Shown here: positions 51,299 through 60,484 of the stretch, piece after piece | How the letters are laid out: every line of letters starts with the position of its first letter | How positions within the stretch are numbered: the first letter of the stretch is position 1 | Assembly (NCBI RefSeq): GCF_017352095.1 | Contig: NZ_CP071463.1 | Location: 2,294,001-2,358,000 of the forward strand | Direction: 5' to 3' | Source: Natrinema longum | Lineage (GTDB): Archaea > Halobacteriota > Halobacteria > Halobacteriales > Natrialbaceae | DNA length: 64,000 bases | Notes under the pieces: model-generated | Seen by the model: only the letters and a program-made list of their open reading frames with translations | Database searches by the model: none | What the model was told of the DNA's origin: nothing | Translations under genes and position numbers: made by a program

Positions 51299-53008
51299 AT
51301 GGCACGCGACACTGAGGTCCTCGTTCTCGGCGGCGGCTCGACCGGGTGTGGCATCGTCCGTGATCTGGCGATGCGCGGCCTCGACGTCACGCTCGTCGAG
51401 CGAGGAACTCTCACAGACGGAACGACCGGCCGCATGCACGGCCTGTTGCACAGCGGGGGGCGATACGCCGTCTCCGATCAGGCCAGCGCGACGGAGTGTA
51501 TCGAGGAAAACGAGATCCTCCGGGAGATCGCCGGCCACTGCGTCGAGCCCACCGGTGGCCTGTTCGTCCAGCGTCCCGAGGACTCGGACGACTACTTTCA
51601 GGAGAAACTCGAGGGGTGTCGGGAGTGTGGGATTCCCGCCCGCGTGCTGTCCGGTCGGGAAGCCCGCGAGGTCGAACCCCACCTCGCGGGCGACGTGAAG
51701 CGAGCGATCGAGGTCCCCGACGGCGCGGTCGACCCGTTCCGGCTCTGCGTCGCGAACGCGATCGACGCCGAGAACCACGGCGCGAGGGTCGAAACCCACG
51801 CCGAAGTGATCGACCTCCTGCGTGACGGCGACGAGATCTACGGGGTCGAGGTTCGCCACGACTCGGGGCCGGGCAAGCGCACGCACGAGACGCCCGGCAC
51901 GACCGAGGAGATCACCGCCGACTACGTCGTCAACGCGACCGGCGCGTGGGCCGGCCAGATCGGCGCGATGGCCGATCTCGAGGTCGAGGTCCGCCCCTCG
52001 AAGGGCGTGATGACGATCATGAACGTCCGGCAGGTCGACACCGTGATCAACCGCTGTCGACCGAAAGGCGACGCGGACATCGTCGTCCCTCACGAGACGA
52101 CGGCCATCCTCGGGACGACCGACGAGGAGGTCTCGGATCCCGACGACTACCCCGAGGAGGGCTGGGAAGTCGATCAGATGATCGATACGCTCTCGGAACT
52201 GGTGCCGATCCTCTCGGAGGCCCGAACCATCCGCTCGTTCTGGGGCGTCCGCCCGCTCTACGAGCCCCCGGGGACCGGCACGCAGGACCCGACCGACATC
52301 ACGCGGGACTTCTTCTTGCTCGATCACGCCGACCGCGACGGCGTCTCCGGGATGGCGAGCATCGTCGGCGGGAAGCTCACCACCTACCGGGCGATGGCCG
52401 AGGAGATATCGGATCACGTCTGCGAGAAACTGGGCGTGACCGCCGCCTGTGCGACCGCCGACGAGCCCCTTCCCGGCAGCGAGAACATCGAAACCCTCGA
52501 GGCGGGCATGGACGACTTCGGGCTGCGCTCGCCGGTGGCCCGCCGGAGCAAACAGCGGCTTGGAAGCCGGGCGAGCGAGGTGCTCGAGACGGACGACGCG
52601 AACCCGGTAATCTGCCAGTGTGAGGGCGTGACGCGCGCGGAGATTCAGGACGCCATCTCACAGTCCGGATCGGACCTCAACGCGGTTCGAATCCGGACGC
52701 GGGCGTCGATGGGGAACTGCCAGGGCGGGTTCTGCTGTCAAAACATGGCCAACGAGCTCCACCCGACGTACGACGAGGAGACGGTCCGGGCGTCGCTCGA
52801 CGAACTCTTTCAGGAACGCTGGAAGGGCGAACGGCACGCGCTGTGGGGCGAACAGCTCTCGCAGGCGATGCTCAACTACGCGCTCCACGCGACCACGATG
52901 AACCGCGATCGGGATCCAGCGAGCGCGGCGGGGGACGTCGACTTCACCGCGTTCGACGGCGGCCAGTCCAGCGGAGAGGAGGCCGAGACCGCCCGGGGGG
53001 GCCGCTAG
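51299..53008 (+). CDS. gpdA: Anaerobic-type glycerol-3-phosphate dehydrogenase subunit A
   Basis: A 569-residue FAD enzyme that oxidises glycerol 3-phosphate to dihydroxyacetone phosphate. The FAD-binding motif is [20 protein letters not shown], followed by [14 protein letters not shown] and [14 protein letters not shown]-terminal BFD-like domain with [15 protein letters not shown] and GNCQGGFCC should bind a [2Fe-2S] cluster. An ATG at 51269 would add ten residues, but it is almost on the TATA element, so 51299 is preferred. It is the first gene of gpdABC. Confidence 0.94.
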   Translation: MARDTEVLVLGGGSTGCGIVRDLAMRGLDVTLVERGTLTDGTTGRMHGLLHSGGRYAVSDQASATECIEENEILREIAGHCVEPTGGLFVQRPEDSDDYFQEKLEGCRECGIPARVLSGREAREVEPHLAGDVKRAIEVPDGAVDPFRLCVANAIDAENHGARVETHAEVIDLLRDGDEIYGVEVRHDSGPGKRTHETPGTTEEITADYVVNATGAWAGQIGAMADLEVEVRPSKGVMTIMNVRQVDTVINRCRPKGDADIVVPHETTAILGTTDEEVSDPDDYPEEGWEVDQMIDTLSELVPILSEARTIRSFWGVRPLYEPPGTGTQDPTDITRDFFLLDHADRDGVSGMASIVGGKLTTYRAMAEEISDHVCEKLGVTAACATADEPLPGSENIETLEAGMDDFGLRSPVARRSKQRLGSRASEVLETDDANPVICQCEGVTRAEIQDAISQSGSDLNAVRIRTRASMGNCQGGFCCQNMANELHPTYDEETVRASLDELFQERWKGERHALWGEQLSQAMLNYALHATTMNRDRDPASAAGDVDFTAFDGGQSSGEEAETARGGR

Positions 53009-54316
53009 ATGGCCATCGAGGACGATGTCCTCGTCATCGGCGGTGGCCTCGCCGGTACGACTGCCGCGCTCGCCGCGGCACAGCGGGACGTTCAGGTACG
53101 ACTCGTCTCCGCCAAGCAGAGCACGCTCCGTCACGCCAGCGGGTTGATCGACGTGCTGGGATACACGCCGGACGGCGACGGCCCGCTCGTCGACCCGTTC
53201 GCGGCGCTCGAGGAGCTCCCCGATGGGCACCCCTACGAGCGCGTGGGGGGCGAGGCGGTCCGCGAGGCCCTCGCTTTCTTCGACGGGGTCGCGGGCGAGG
53301 CCTACGCCGGGTCGCACACGGACGCGAACGCGCTCGTGCCGACCCACGGCGGGACGGTCAAACCGACCGCCAGATATCCGGTCGCGACTGCCGCCGGCCT
53401 CGCGAGCGACGACCGCGATACCGTACTCGTCGGCTTCGAGACGCTGCCGGACTTCGAGGCCCCGCTGGCGGCATCGCATCTCGAGGCCGCGGGCGCACCC
53501 TTCGCGGCCCGCGGCGTGACCGTTCGCTTCCCGGGAATCGTCCGGGACGACGCGAAGATCACGCGCTACGCACACCTGCTCGACCGCGACGAGGCCGTGG
53601 CGACGGCGACGGGCGAGTCCACGGCCCGTGAGGCCCTCGCCGAGACCGTCCGCGGGCATCTCGAGGACGAAACCCGCGTCGGCTTCCCCGCGATCCTCGG
53701 GGACGACCACGCCGACGAGGTCAGGGCCGACCTCGCGGACCGACTCGGCGTCGACGTCTTCGAGGTTCCGATGGGGCCGCCGAGTCTCCCCGGAATGCGA
53801 CTCGAAGACATGCTCTACGACGCGCTCGAGGACGCGGGCGTCCGCGTGACGACGGGTGTCCCCGTGGTCGACTACGAGAGCGCGGTCGACGGGACGGACG
53901 CGGACGGCTCCGAACGGATCGACCGCGTCGTCGTCGACCGCAACGGTGCCGACGTTCCCCACCGTGCCGACCAGTACGTGCTCGCGACGGGCGGACTCGT
54001 CGGCAAGGGCGTCGAATCGGAGCGCCAGCGGGTGTTCGAACCGATCTTCGACTGCCACGTCCCCCACCCGACGGACCGCTACGACTGGTTCGTCGACGAC
54101 GTCTTCGGCGAGCACCCCTACGCACAGTTCGGTCTTCCCGTCGACCGCGAACTCAGACCGCTCGACGCCGACGACGAACCCGAGTTTTCGAACCTGCGTG
54201 CGGCTGGTGCGGTGCTTGGCGGCTACGACTTCGCCGCGGAGAAATCCGGCTCGGGCGTCTCGCTCGCGACGGGCTACGTCGCGGGCCAGCGTGCCGGCAC
54301 GGAGGCCGGGCGATGA
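53009..54316 (+). CDS. gpdB: Anaerobic-type glycerol-3-phosphate dehydrogenase subunit B
   Basis: A 435-residue FAD/FMN-binding subunit with the dinucleotide motif VLVIGGGLAGTTAALAAAQR, SAKQSTLRHASGLIDVLGYT and, near the end, AGAVLGGYDFAAEKSGSGVS. It starts immediately after the gpdA stop. Subunit B connects GpdA to the iron-sulfur subunit GpdC. Confidence 0.93.
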   Translation: MAIEDDVLVIGGGLAGTTAALAAAQRDVQVRLVSAKQSTLRHASGLIDVLGYTPDGDGPLVDPFAALEELPDGHPYERVGGEAVREALAFFDGVAGEAYAGSHTDANALVPTHGGTVKPTARYPVATAAGLASDDRDTVLVGFETLPDFEAPLAASHLEAAGAPFAARGVTVRFPGIVRDDAKITRYAHLLDRDEAVATATGESTAREALAETVRGHLEDETRVGFPAILGDDHADEVRADLADRLGVDVFEVPMGPPSLPGMRLEDMLYDALEDAGVRVTTGVPVVDYESAVDGTDADGSERIDRVVVDRNGADVPHRADQYVLATGGLVGKGVESERQRVFEPIFDCHVPHPTDRYDWFVDDVFGEHPYAQFGLPVDRELRPLDADDEPEFSNLRAAGAVLGGYDFAAEKSGSGVSLATGYVAGQRAGTEAGR

Positions 54317-54474
54317 CGGCCGAGCGACGGGACGCGGACCGCAGACGCGACTCGCGTCTCGGACTCGAGGCATCGCGCGCGAGCGACCGGCAGCGACCCC
54401 ACACGAGCGACCCCACACGAGCGACCCGCGACGATCCAACGACGCGATCGACAGCGACCGACCCACAACGGTGA
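54313..54474 (+). other. Linker mini-ORF with 14-bp tandem repeat
   Basis: A 53-codon Arg/Asp/Thr-rich frame starts inside the gpdB stop (ATGA at 54313) and ends 4 bp before gpdC. It contains GCGACCCCACACGA twice in tandem (54393-54406, 54407-54420) plus a partial copy. The translated composition is low complexity, so it may be spacer translated only for coupling. Confidence 0.3.
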
Positions 54475-54478
54475 TTCG

Positions 54479-55807
54479 ATGAGTGATGCAGAACAGCCGA
54501 CCGACGATGGTGCACCGGGCGACGACGAGTTCGAGCCGATTCAGGTCTTTCCGGAGGCCGAAGAGATGGATCTCCGGCCGGGTGCGGACGACTGCTACAA
54601 GTGCTCGACCTGCGACACCAACTGTCCAGTCGCCGAGGTCGACGACGAGTTCCCCGGTCCGAAGTTCCAGGGACCCGAGCAGTGGCGACTCAAACGCCAG
54701 GACGACCAGGACATCGACGACTCGGTGATGAAGTGCTCGAACTGCATGCGCTGTGACAGTGCCTGTCCCTCCGATGTGCCCCTCTCACAGATGCACAACA
54801 CCGCTCGAGGGGAGTACGTCGAGGAACAGATGAACAAATTCTCGCGGGAGTACGTCCGCAACCGGATCCTCGCGAACTACCGCCGGCTCGCGCCGCTGGG
54901 ATCGATGTTCCCACGGACGACGAACTTCGTGATGGGCCTCTCCGCGACGCAGTGGCTGGGCGAAAAAGTACTCGGGATCGCGGGCGAACGGGAGTTCCCC
55001 GAGTTTGCGACGGAGACGTTCCGCGAGTGGTGGACGGCACGCGGCGGCGCACAGGTCCAGAGCGAGGACAAGCGGATCGCCTACTTCCACGGCTGTTACT
55101 CGAACTACAACACGCCCGAGGTGGGGAAAGCGCTGGTCCGCGTCTACGAACACCTCGGCTACGAGATCATGGTCCCCGATCAGCACTGTTCGGGGACGCC
55201 GATGTTCGCCAACGGCATGCTCGAGGACGCGCGCCGGTCGGCGGAGACGAACGTCCGGGAACTCGCCGCGGCCATCGAGGACGGCGCGGACATCGTCGCC
55301 TCCTGTAGTTCGTGTTCGATGTCGCTTCGCCAGGAGTATCCCGAACTGTTCGACTTCGACGGGACCGAAGACGTCGCGGCAAACACCTGGGACGCCGTCG
55401 AGTACCTGCGTGTCCACGAGGACCTCGAAGGCGAACTCGAGGGAACGTCGGTCGGCGACGAGTTCGACGACTTCGCCTACCACGCGCCGTGTCACGCCCG
55501 AAATCAGGGACTCGACGGCCAGACGACGGAGCTACTGGCCGCCATCGACGGCGTCGACGCCCACGACGTCGGTGACTCCTGTTCTGGCATTTCCGGCACC
55601 TACGGCTGGAAGGCGGAGAATTACGAAACCTCCATGGAAATCGGGTCGGAAATGTTCGACCACATGGAAGCGTCAGAGGCGAAAACCGGACTCACGGAGT
55701 GTCCAACCTGCTCGATGCAGATGGAACACGGAACGGGCTACGAAATCACCCACACCCTCGAGGTGCTCGAGGCGGCCCTCGTCGGGACGGAGACGGCTCC
55801 CCAGTAA
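54479..55807 (+). CDS. gpdC: Anaerobic-type glycerol-3-phosphate dehydrogenase subunit C
   Basis: A 442-residue iron-sulfur subunit. Two [4Fe-4S] motifs are seen near the N terminus: CYKCSTCDTNCPVAEVD and CSNCMRCDSACPSDVPLS. Two cysteine-rich CCG domains follow (FHGCYSNYNTPEVGKALVRV with DQHCSGTPMFANGM, and YHAPCHARNQG with CSGISGTYGWK and ECPTCSMQ). It passes electrons to the quinone pool. Its TAA shares one base with the following ATG (TAATG). Confidence 0.94.
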   Translation: MSDAEQPTDDGAPGDDEFEPIQVFPEAEEMDLRPGADDCYKCSTCDTNCPVAEVDDEFPGPKFQGPEQWRLKRQDDQDIDDSVMKCSNCMRCDSACPSDVPLSQMHNTARGEYVEEQMNKFSREYVRNRILANYRRLAPLGSMFPRTTNFVMGLSATQWLGEKVLGIAGEREFPEFATETFREWWTARGGAQVQSEDKRIAYFHGCYSNYNTPEVGKALVRVYEHLGYEIMVPDQHCSGTPMFANGMLEDARRSAETNVRELAAAIEDGADIVASCSSCSMSLRQEYPELFDFDGTEDVAANTWDAVEYLRVHEDLEGELEGTSVGDEFDDFAYHAPCHARNQGLDGQTTELLAAIDGVDAHDVGDSCSGISGTYGWKAENYETSMEIGSEMFDHMEASEAKTGLTECPTCSMQMEHGTGYEITHTLEVLEAALVGTETAPQ

Positions 55808-56973
55808 TGGACTTACAGGAGCGAATCGCTCGCCGGCGATCGGCACGGCAGGGTCGGCAGGTCGTCGTCGACCGCGACCAGCTCAGTCCCGCCGTCCACC
55901 GCCCCGAACCGGTCGGTCGCGGTCCCGTCCTGGAACAATTGCTCGATGCGCTCGAGCCGATCTTCGAGGGCGAGTTACCGCCGCCGGTCGCGGTGGTCGG
56001 CCCGCCGGGGTCGGGGACCTCGGCCGTGGTGACTGCGCTGTTCGACGCGTTGAACGTGCAGTTCAGCGGTTCGAATCGCGCGATCGCGACGACGACGCGA
56101 GGTGGCGACACCGGACCCGCGACGTGGTTCGTCGCCGTCGACGGTCGCCAGGTCGAGAGCCCGTTCGCGTTCTACCGAGCCGTGTTGGCGGCGCTCTCGA
56201 ACGACCACGTCCCCGAGAGCGGTGTCGGGACCGACGAACTGCTCGATCGCCTGTCCGATCGGCTCGCCCGCGTCGATCACCACGCGATCGTCGCGATCGA
56301 TCACCACGACGAGCCCGAAACCCTCGGCACCGATCGGGTCCGCGAGTTGCTGGCCCCGGTCGAGGACTCCGTCGCGACCGTCGCAGTCGGCCAACACGAA
56401 CCCGACGACCATCGAGGACCGACCGTCACCGTCCCCGCCTACCGCGATCACGAACTCGTCGATGTCGTCACCGAACGCGCCTCGACGGGGCTCGCCGCGG
56501 GGGCGCTCGATCACGACGCCGTTCGCGGGCTCGCCACGTGGGCGGACGGGAACGCACACGACGCGCTCGCGGCCCTGTTCGGCGCTGCCGTCCTCGCCAG
56601 CGGGGACGACACGGAGCGGATCGAACACCGTCACCTCGAGCGAGCACGAAACGACGTTCCCGACGACGGTGTCCACGTCGGCCGTCCGCTCGCGCTCTCG
56701 GTGACCCGCCAGCGGGTCCTCCTGGCGCTCATCGAGCTCGGGGTATCGGATCTCCCGATCCGTGACATCGCAGCGTCGATCGCCGATCGATCGTCGCTGA
56801 CCGCCGGCACGGTCAAACGGTTCCTGTACGAACTCGCGGATCGGGGTATCGTCGAGCGGGTTCCGGTACCGACGGGCGACACCGGCAGCGGTCGACAGCC
56901 CAGTACCGTCGAGCCGCGGTTCCCGACGATCGCGTTCCGGTCGTTGAGTCAAACCGGAACGCAGTCGCCCTGA
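55807..56973 (+). CDS. Cdc6/Orc1-like AAA+ protein with defective Walker A
   Basis: A 388-residue protein resembling archaeal Orc1/Cdc6: an N-terminal RRRSARQGRQVVVDRDQLSP, an AAA+ core, and a C-terminal winged helix (QRVLLALIELGVSDLPIRDI, TVKRFLYELADRGIVERVPV). The P-loop reads GPPGSGTSA, with Thr71 where the catalytic Lys belongs; the Walker B-like AIVAIDHHDEP is kept. ATP binding or hydrolysis is therefore probably impaired, suggesting a regulatory rather than replication-initiating role. Its ATG overlaps the gpdC stop, and a CHAT protease gene follows after 65 bp. Confidence 0.75.
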   Translation: MDLQERIARRRSARQGRQVVVDRDQLSPAVHRPEPVGRGPVLEQLLDALEPIFEGELPPPVAVVGPPGSGTSAVVTALFDALNVQFSGSNRAIATTTRGGDTGPATWFVAVDGRQVESPFAFYRAVLAALSNDHVPESGVGTDELLDRLSDRLARVDHHAIVAIDHHDEPETLGTDRVRELLAPVEDSVATVAVGQHEPDDHRGPTVTVPAYRDHELVDVVTERASTGLAAGALDHDAVRGLATWADGNAHDALAALFGAAVLASGDDTERIEHRHLERARNDVPDDGVHVGRPLALSVTRQRVLLALIELGVSDLPIRDIAASIADRSSLTAGTVKRFLYELADRGIVERVPVPTGDTGSGRQPSTVEPRFPTIAFRSLSQTGTQSP

Positions 56974-57038
56974 TAAACTGCCGTTCGTGGATGGGCAATC
57001 TATTTTGTCAGTCCTGGCTAACAGTAGTGTAACCGGGT

Positions 57039-59111
57039 ATGACGATCGAGTTTACAGAGATGGCAGAGACGGTGGGGCTCGAAATATACGACTCGATCGA
57101 ACACCGTCGCTTGCAGATCGAGACCGCGGGGACCGTCTCCGACGACGCCAAGGAGCCGGACGAGTTCGGGTTTCCGGTGGATTCGACCTGTCGGCTCGAG
57201 ACCGACTCGATCACCGTCACGCAGCTGTACTCCGTCACGGTTCACGACGAGACCGGCCGAACGGAGGCGAGGTTCGACGCCAGCGAGACGGCACGACTCG
57301 AAAATCGAACCCAGTTCGTCGGTCTGAGCGGCCCGATCAAACTCTACTGTCGAATCGACGCACCCGGAACGATCGACATCGGCGTCACCTCGATTACGAT
57401 AACGACCGACCGCCCGACGTCGATCGAGCTCGGCGCTCGATCTCCACACGACCAGCCGGTCGGTACGATCACGACGCCGCCCGACATCGAATCGATGATG
57501 CACGCCGTCTCCGCGCTTCCCTCCGCCTTGCAGACGACCTCGCCGGAACGGACGTGGCCGACCCTGCGCGGCCATCCGCCGCTGATCGAACTCGGCGACC
57601 GCCTCGACATCCCCGACTCCGTCGACGAACCGACGGGCAACAGTACGCTCACTGTTCCGCCCGATTACGCGTCGCTGTATCAGGCCGCCCCGCTCGCGTT
57701 TTTCTTGGGTGCCACGATTCAGCCGGGCACGGAACCGATGCTCGAGACGCCGCGGTTCGACTACTCGCTGGCGACTGGACGCCCGCTCGAGGACGAGATC
57801 GCCACCCTTCTGAAACGGTTTTTCTTCCTCGACTGTCTGACTCGCACCGAGGGCGTCTTCCAGTACGACCTCCTCGAGCGGTCAGCGCTCGAAGACGACC
57901 TGCCCTTCGACCTCGCGGACACGTACGACCTGTCGCTCCCACACCGGCTGGAGCGGTATCTCGACGTTCCGTTCGACCTGATCGAACCCCACGTCCCGCG
58001 GTGGCCCCTGACCGCACACGTTCCATCCGACCCCGAAAGCGCCACGCTGTTGCCGTTCGTCGTCAACGAACTCGGGATCGTTCGCGAACCCCGCGGCCGA
58101 ACGTCGGAGTCGGTTCCACAGCCGGACCCGAGTTCGGGGCTCGTTCGCTCCGCGACGACGTACCGGTCTCCGTCACCGGTCGCGGAGAACGCAAGGTTCG
58201 TCGTTCCGTCGGTGACCGACGAGTCCGTCGAACACGCCTGGTTCGGCGACGGCATCCCACAGCAGGCGTCGAAGGCGACCATCGAGGCCTACCGTAATCA
58301 ACTCGATCACGACGAACGGAGCGAATCGATCGAAATCCTGCTCGTCTGTAACGACGCCCGCATGATCGACGAACACGACCTCCTCGACGGAACCTACGGC
58401 AACCGGTCGGACCTCCCCTTCGAGATCCACTCGGAGTTCGGGATCGCTTCGGATCGGCTCGCCGAACTGCTGGCCGACGGCGGCTACGACTTCTTTCACT
58501 ACATCGGCCACGCGGTCGAGGACGGACTCCGCTGTTCCGACGGCGACCTCGACGTCCGCACCCTCGAATCGGTCGACCTCGGCGTCTTCTTCTTGAACGC
58601 CTGTCGCTCCTACGAACAGGGCCTCGCGCTCACCCGTCAGGGGGCGTTCGGTGGCGTCAGCACGTATGCCGACGTCATCAACGAAAACGCCGTCGAGGCC
58701 GGCGAAACGATGGCTCGCCTGCTCAACCGCGGCTTCCCGCTCCGGGGCGCACTCGAGATCGCACGGACGAACGCGGGCCTCGGCGATCAGTATCTCATCG
58801 TCGGGGACGGATCGGCGGATATCGCCCAGTCCGACGGCGGTGCGCCGATGCTCGTGGAGTTCGAGCCGCGTGGCGAAGATCAGTTCGACTTCGCAGTCCA
58901 GTCGTACTCGACCAAGGAGTTCAAATTAGGGACGGCGACCGCTTCGACCCTCGATTCCGTCTCGGACCGTCATCTGACACCGGGCCAAACGCCGGTTTCG
59001 CGAACGAAAGAGGGACCGCTTCGTGAGTACTTCACGTGGACCGAACTGCCGGTGTTGTCCGATGGAACGCTCCGGTGGAACGACGGGATCGGAACGCGAT
59101 TACTCGAGTAA
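57039..59111 (+). CDS. CHAT-domain (caspase-like) protein
   Basis: A 690-residue protein. The first about 430 residues are not recognised; they contain a beta-rich N-terminal region followed by a mixed segment. From about 430 the CHAT protease domain appears (VPSVTDESVEHAWFGDGIPQ, IEILLVCNDARMIDEHDLLD). The catalytic dyad is His491 in HYIGHAVEDGLRCSDGDLD and Cys522 in VFFLNACRSYEQG. CHAT proteases take part in eukaryotic separase, bacterial defence and type III-E CRISPR. TATTTT at 57001 upstream is a possible TATA element. The target is unknown. Confidence 0.82.
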   Translation: MTIEFTEMAETVGLEIYDSIEHRRLQIETAGTVSDDAKEPDEFGFPVDSTCRLETDSITVTQLYSVTVHDETGRTEARFDASETARLENRTQFVGLSGPIKLYCRIDAPGTIDIGVTSITITTDRPTSIELGARSPHDQPVGTITTPPDIESMMHAVSALPSALQTTSPERTWPTLRGHPPLIELGDRLDIPDSVDEPTGNSTLTVPPDYASLYQAAPLAFFLGATIQPGTEPMLETPRFDYSLATGRPLEDEIATLLKRFFFLDCLTRTEGVFQYDLLERSALEDDLPFDLADTYDLSLPHRLERYLDVPFDLIEPHVPRWPLTAHVPSDPESATLLPFVVNELGIVREPRGRTSESVPQPDPSSGLVRSATTYRSPSPVAENARFVVPSVTDESVEHAWFGDGIPQQASKATIEAYRNQLDHDERSESIEILLVCNDARMIDEHDLLDGTYGNRSDLPFEIHSEFGIASDRLAELLADGGYDFFHYIGHAVEDGLRCSDGDLDVRTLESVDLGVFFLNACRSYEQGLALTRQGAFGGVSTYADVINENAVEAGETMARLLNRGFPLRGALEIARTNAGLGDQYLIVGDGSADIAQSDGGAPMLVEFEPRGEDQFDFAVQSYSTKEFKLGTATASTLDSVSDRHLTPGQTPVSRTKEGPLREYFTWTELPVLSDGTLRWNDGIGTRLLE

Positions 59112-59196
59112 GCGAGAGTCGCTGCTGGCCGGTCGTGCTATCGTGGTACGTCTCGTCGCCACTTCGAACAAAACTGATTGAATTTTCGTCGCCGCG

Positions 59197-59331
59197 TTAC
59201 GGTCCGATCTGGGACGTGCTTCCTGCTGCCACCGAGCCGGCCTGACTAAGCAGGACGAACAGGGTGAACAGGGCGCCGATCATTCGTGGGTGCTGTGCGA
59301 GGTAATCCTTCATGCTGTCTTTCGCGGACAT
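59197..59331 (-). CDS. Tiny hydrophobic protein with HPRMIG motif
   Basis: A 44-residue protein: MSAKDSMKDYLAQHPRMIGA, then a membrane-like helix (LFTLFVLLSQAGSVAAGS) and a short tail ending SQIGP. I recall similar short HPRMIG...LLSQAG proteins recurring in haloarchaea as an uncharacterised family (DUF7503-like), but cannot verify that here. It is convergent with the CHAT gene (about 85 bp between stops) and has its own TATA element. It could be a small membrane partner or a substrate. Confidence 0.7.
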   Translation of the reverse strand: MSAKDSMKDYLAQHPRMIGALFTLFVLLSQAGSVAAGSTSQIGP

Positions 59332-59357
59332 TACATTCCATTGGTTGTCGCCGATGG

Positions 59358-59370
59358 AAATAAATTTATC
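59358..59370 (-). promoter_or_regulatory. TATA box of the HPRMIG small-protein gene
   Basis: ATAAATTTAT at 59360-59369, palindromic, lies about 28-38 bp before the start codon on the minus strand, inside an otherwise very AT-rich 60 bp. Confidence 0.5.
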
Positions 59371-59449
59371 TTATACTTCCGGAGAGGAATTATTATAATA
59401 GAACCGAACTCGGACCCGAGTGACGGATTCGACCTGTTATCGGTTGCCG

Positions 59450-60391
59450 CTACGTGTCGCCGGTCTCGTACTCGAGGCCGGCGGTGGTGTGATCGACCAG
59501 CAACACGGCACCGACACCGACGACGGCCGTGGCAACGGCGACCAGAGGCCGTTCCAGCGGTCCCGTCCCGAGGTTCGTCATGACCTCCGTGACCGGGAGC
59601 CGCAACGCACCCACCATCAAACTCACCAGGAAGGCGAGCGTCGCGGCCCGGTACGCCTCGAGGGCGCGCCGAACGGCGTGTGCCATCGTGAACAATCCGA
59701 CGAGCACACCGAGCCCGAAGAGCGCGATGACCGTTCCAGCCTCGACGACGGGCGCGAGCCCGTTGCCGTCGAACAGCCCGACCAGCGCATCGATGAACGC
59801 ACTCGGCACTCCCGTCATGTACTCGTACTGACCGAGTATCAACAGGAAGAACGCGCCCGAAACCCCCGGCAGGAGCATCGCACAGATCGCAACCCCTCCC
59901 GCCAACACGATCATTGCCGGCCCGTGTGAGACGGTGGTCTGGGTGAGCCCCGTCACGGCGGCGGCGACGACGATCCCCGCGGCCGAGACGCCGACACGGC
60001 GGCGCGTCCACTGCTCGATCTCACCGTACAACACGATCGCCGACGCGCCGATCAATCCCGAAAAGAAGCCATAGGTCGGAACCGGGTACTCGGTCACTGC
60101 GGTATGCATTAGCTCCGAAAAGGCGACGATGGCGGTCCCGATCCCCAGTCCAAGTGCCACCAGAAACGTCGCGTCGATCCGCTCGAGTTCCGTCCGCAGC
60201 GCCTCCCGCCCTGTCGGCTCGTGGACGCGCACCGCTGGTCGGAACGAACGGGGGTCGATCGCCGTAATCGCCCGAATCAGCCGATCGTAGATGCCGACGA
60301 TCAGTGCGATCGTCGCTCCCGAGACCCCTGGGACGACGTCGGCCGATCCCATCGCGAACCCCTTGCAATACACCGTGAGAAACTTCCGCAT
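59450..60391 (-). CDS. DUF368 family, putative polyprenyl-phosphate transporter
   Basis: A 313-residue membrane protein with about eight hydrophobic helices. The family motif FAMGSADVVPGVSGATIALI is near the N terminus, with the repeat AICAMLLPGVSGAFFLLILG in the second half. DUF368 proteins (PopT) return undecaprenyl phosphate to the inner leaflet in bacteria. Next to AglB the likely cargo is dolichol or another polyprenyl phosphate. I chose the start at 60391 (MRKFLTVYCKGFAMGSADVV), 13 codons inside the longest frame. Confidence 0.85.
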   Translation of the reverse strand: MRKFLTVYCKGFAMGSADVVPGVSGATIALIVGIYDRLIRAITAIDPRSFRPAVRVHEPTGREALRTELERIDATFLVALGLGIGTAIVAFSELMHTAVTEYPVPTYGFFSGLIGASAIVLYGEIEQWTRRRVGVSAAGIVVAAAVTGLTQTTVSHGPAMIVLAGGVAICAMLLPGVSGAFFLLILGQYEYMTGVPSAFIDALVGLFDGNGLAPVVEAGTVIALFGLGVLVGLFTMAHAVRRALEAYRAATLAFLVSLMVGALRLPVTEVMTNLGTGPLERPLVAVATAVVGVGAVLLVDHTTAGLEYETGDT

Positions 60392-60484
60392 TGCTCGAGG
60401 GTATTCGTTCCGCAGCAAAAGGCTTCTCACTTCACGCGTCGACCGAACCGGGACTCGAGGGACGACGGGCCGATCCCGACGTCG

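Noticed and set aside
55807-56973. Functional replication initiator and adjacent origin
   Set aside because: The P-loop Lys is missing, and no array of ORB-like repeats or AT-rich unwinding element was seen beside the gene.
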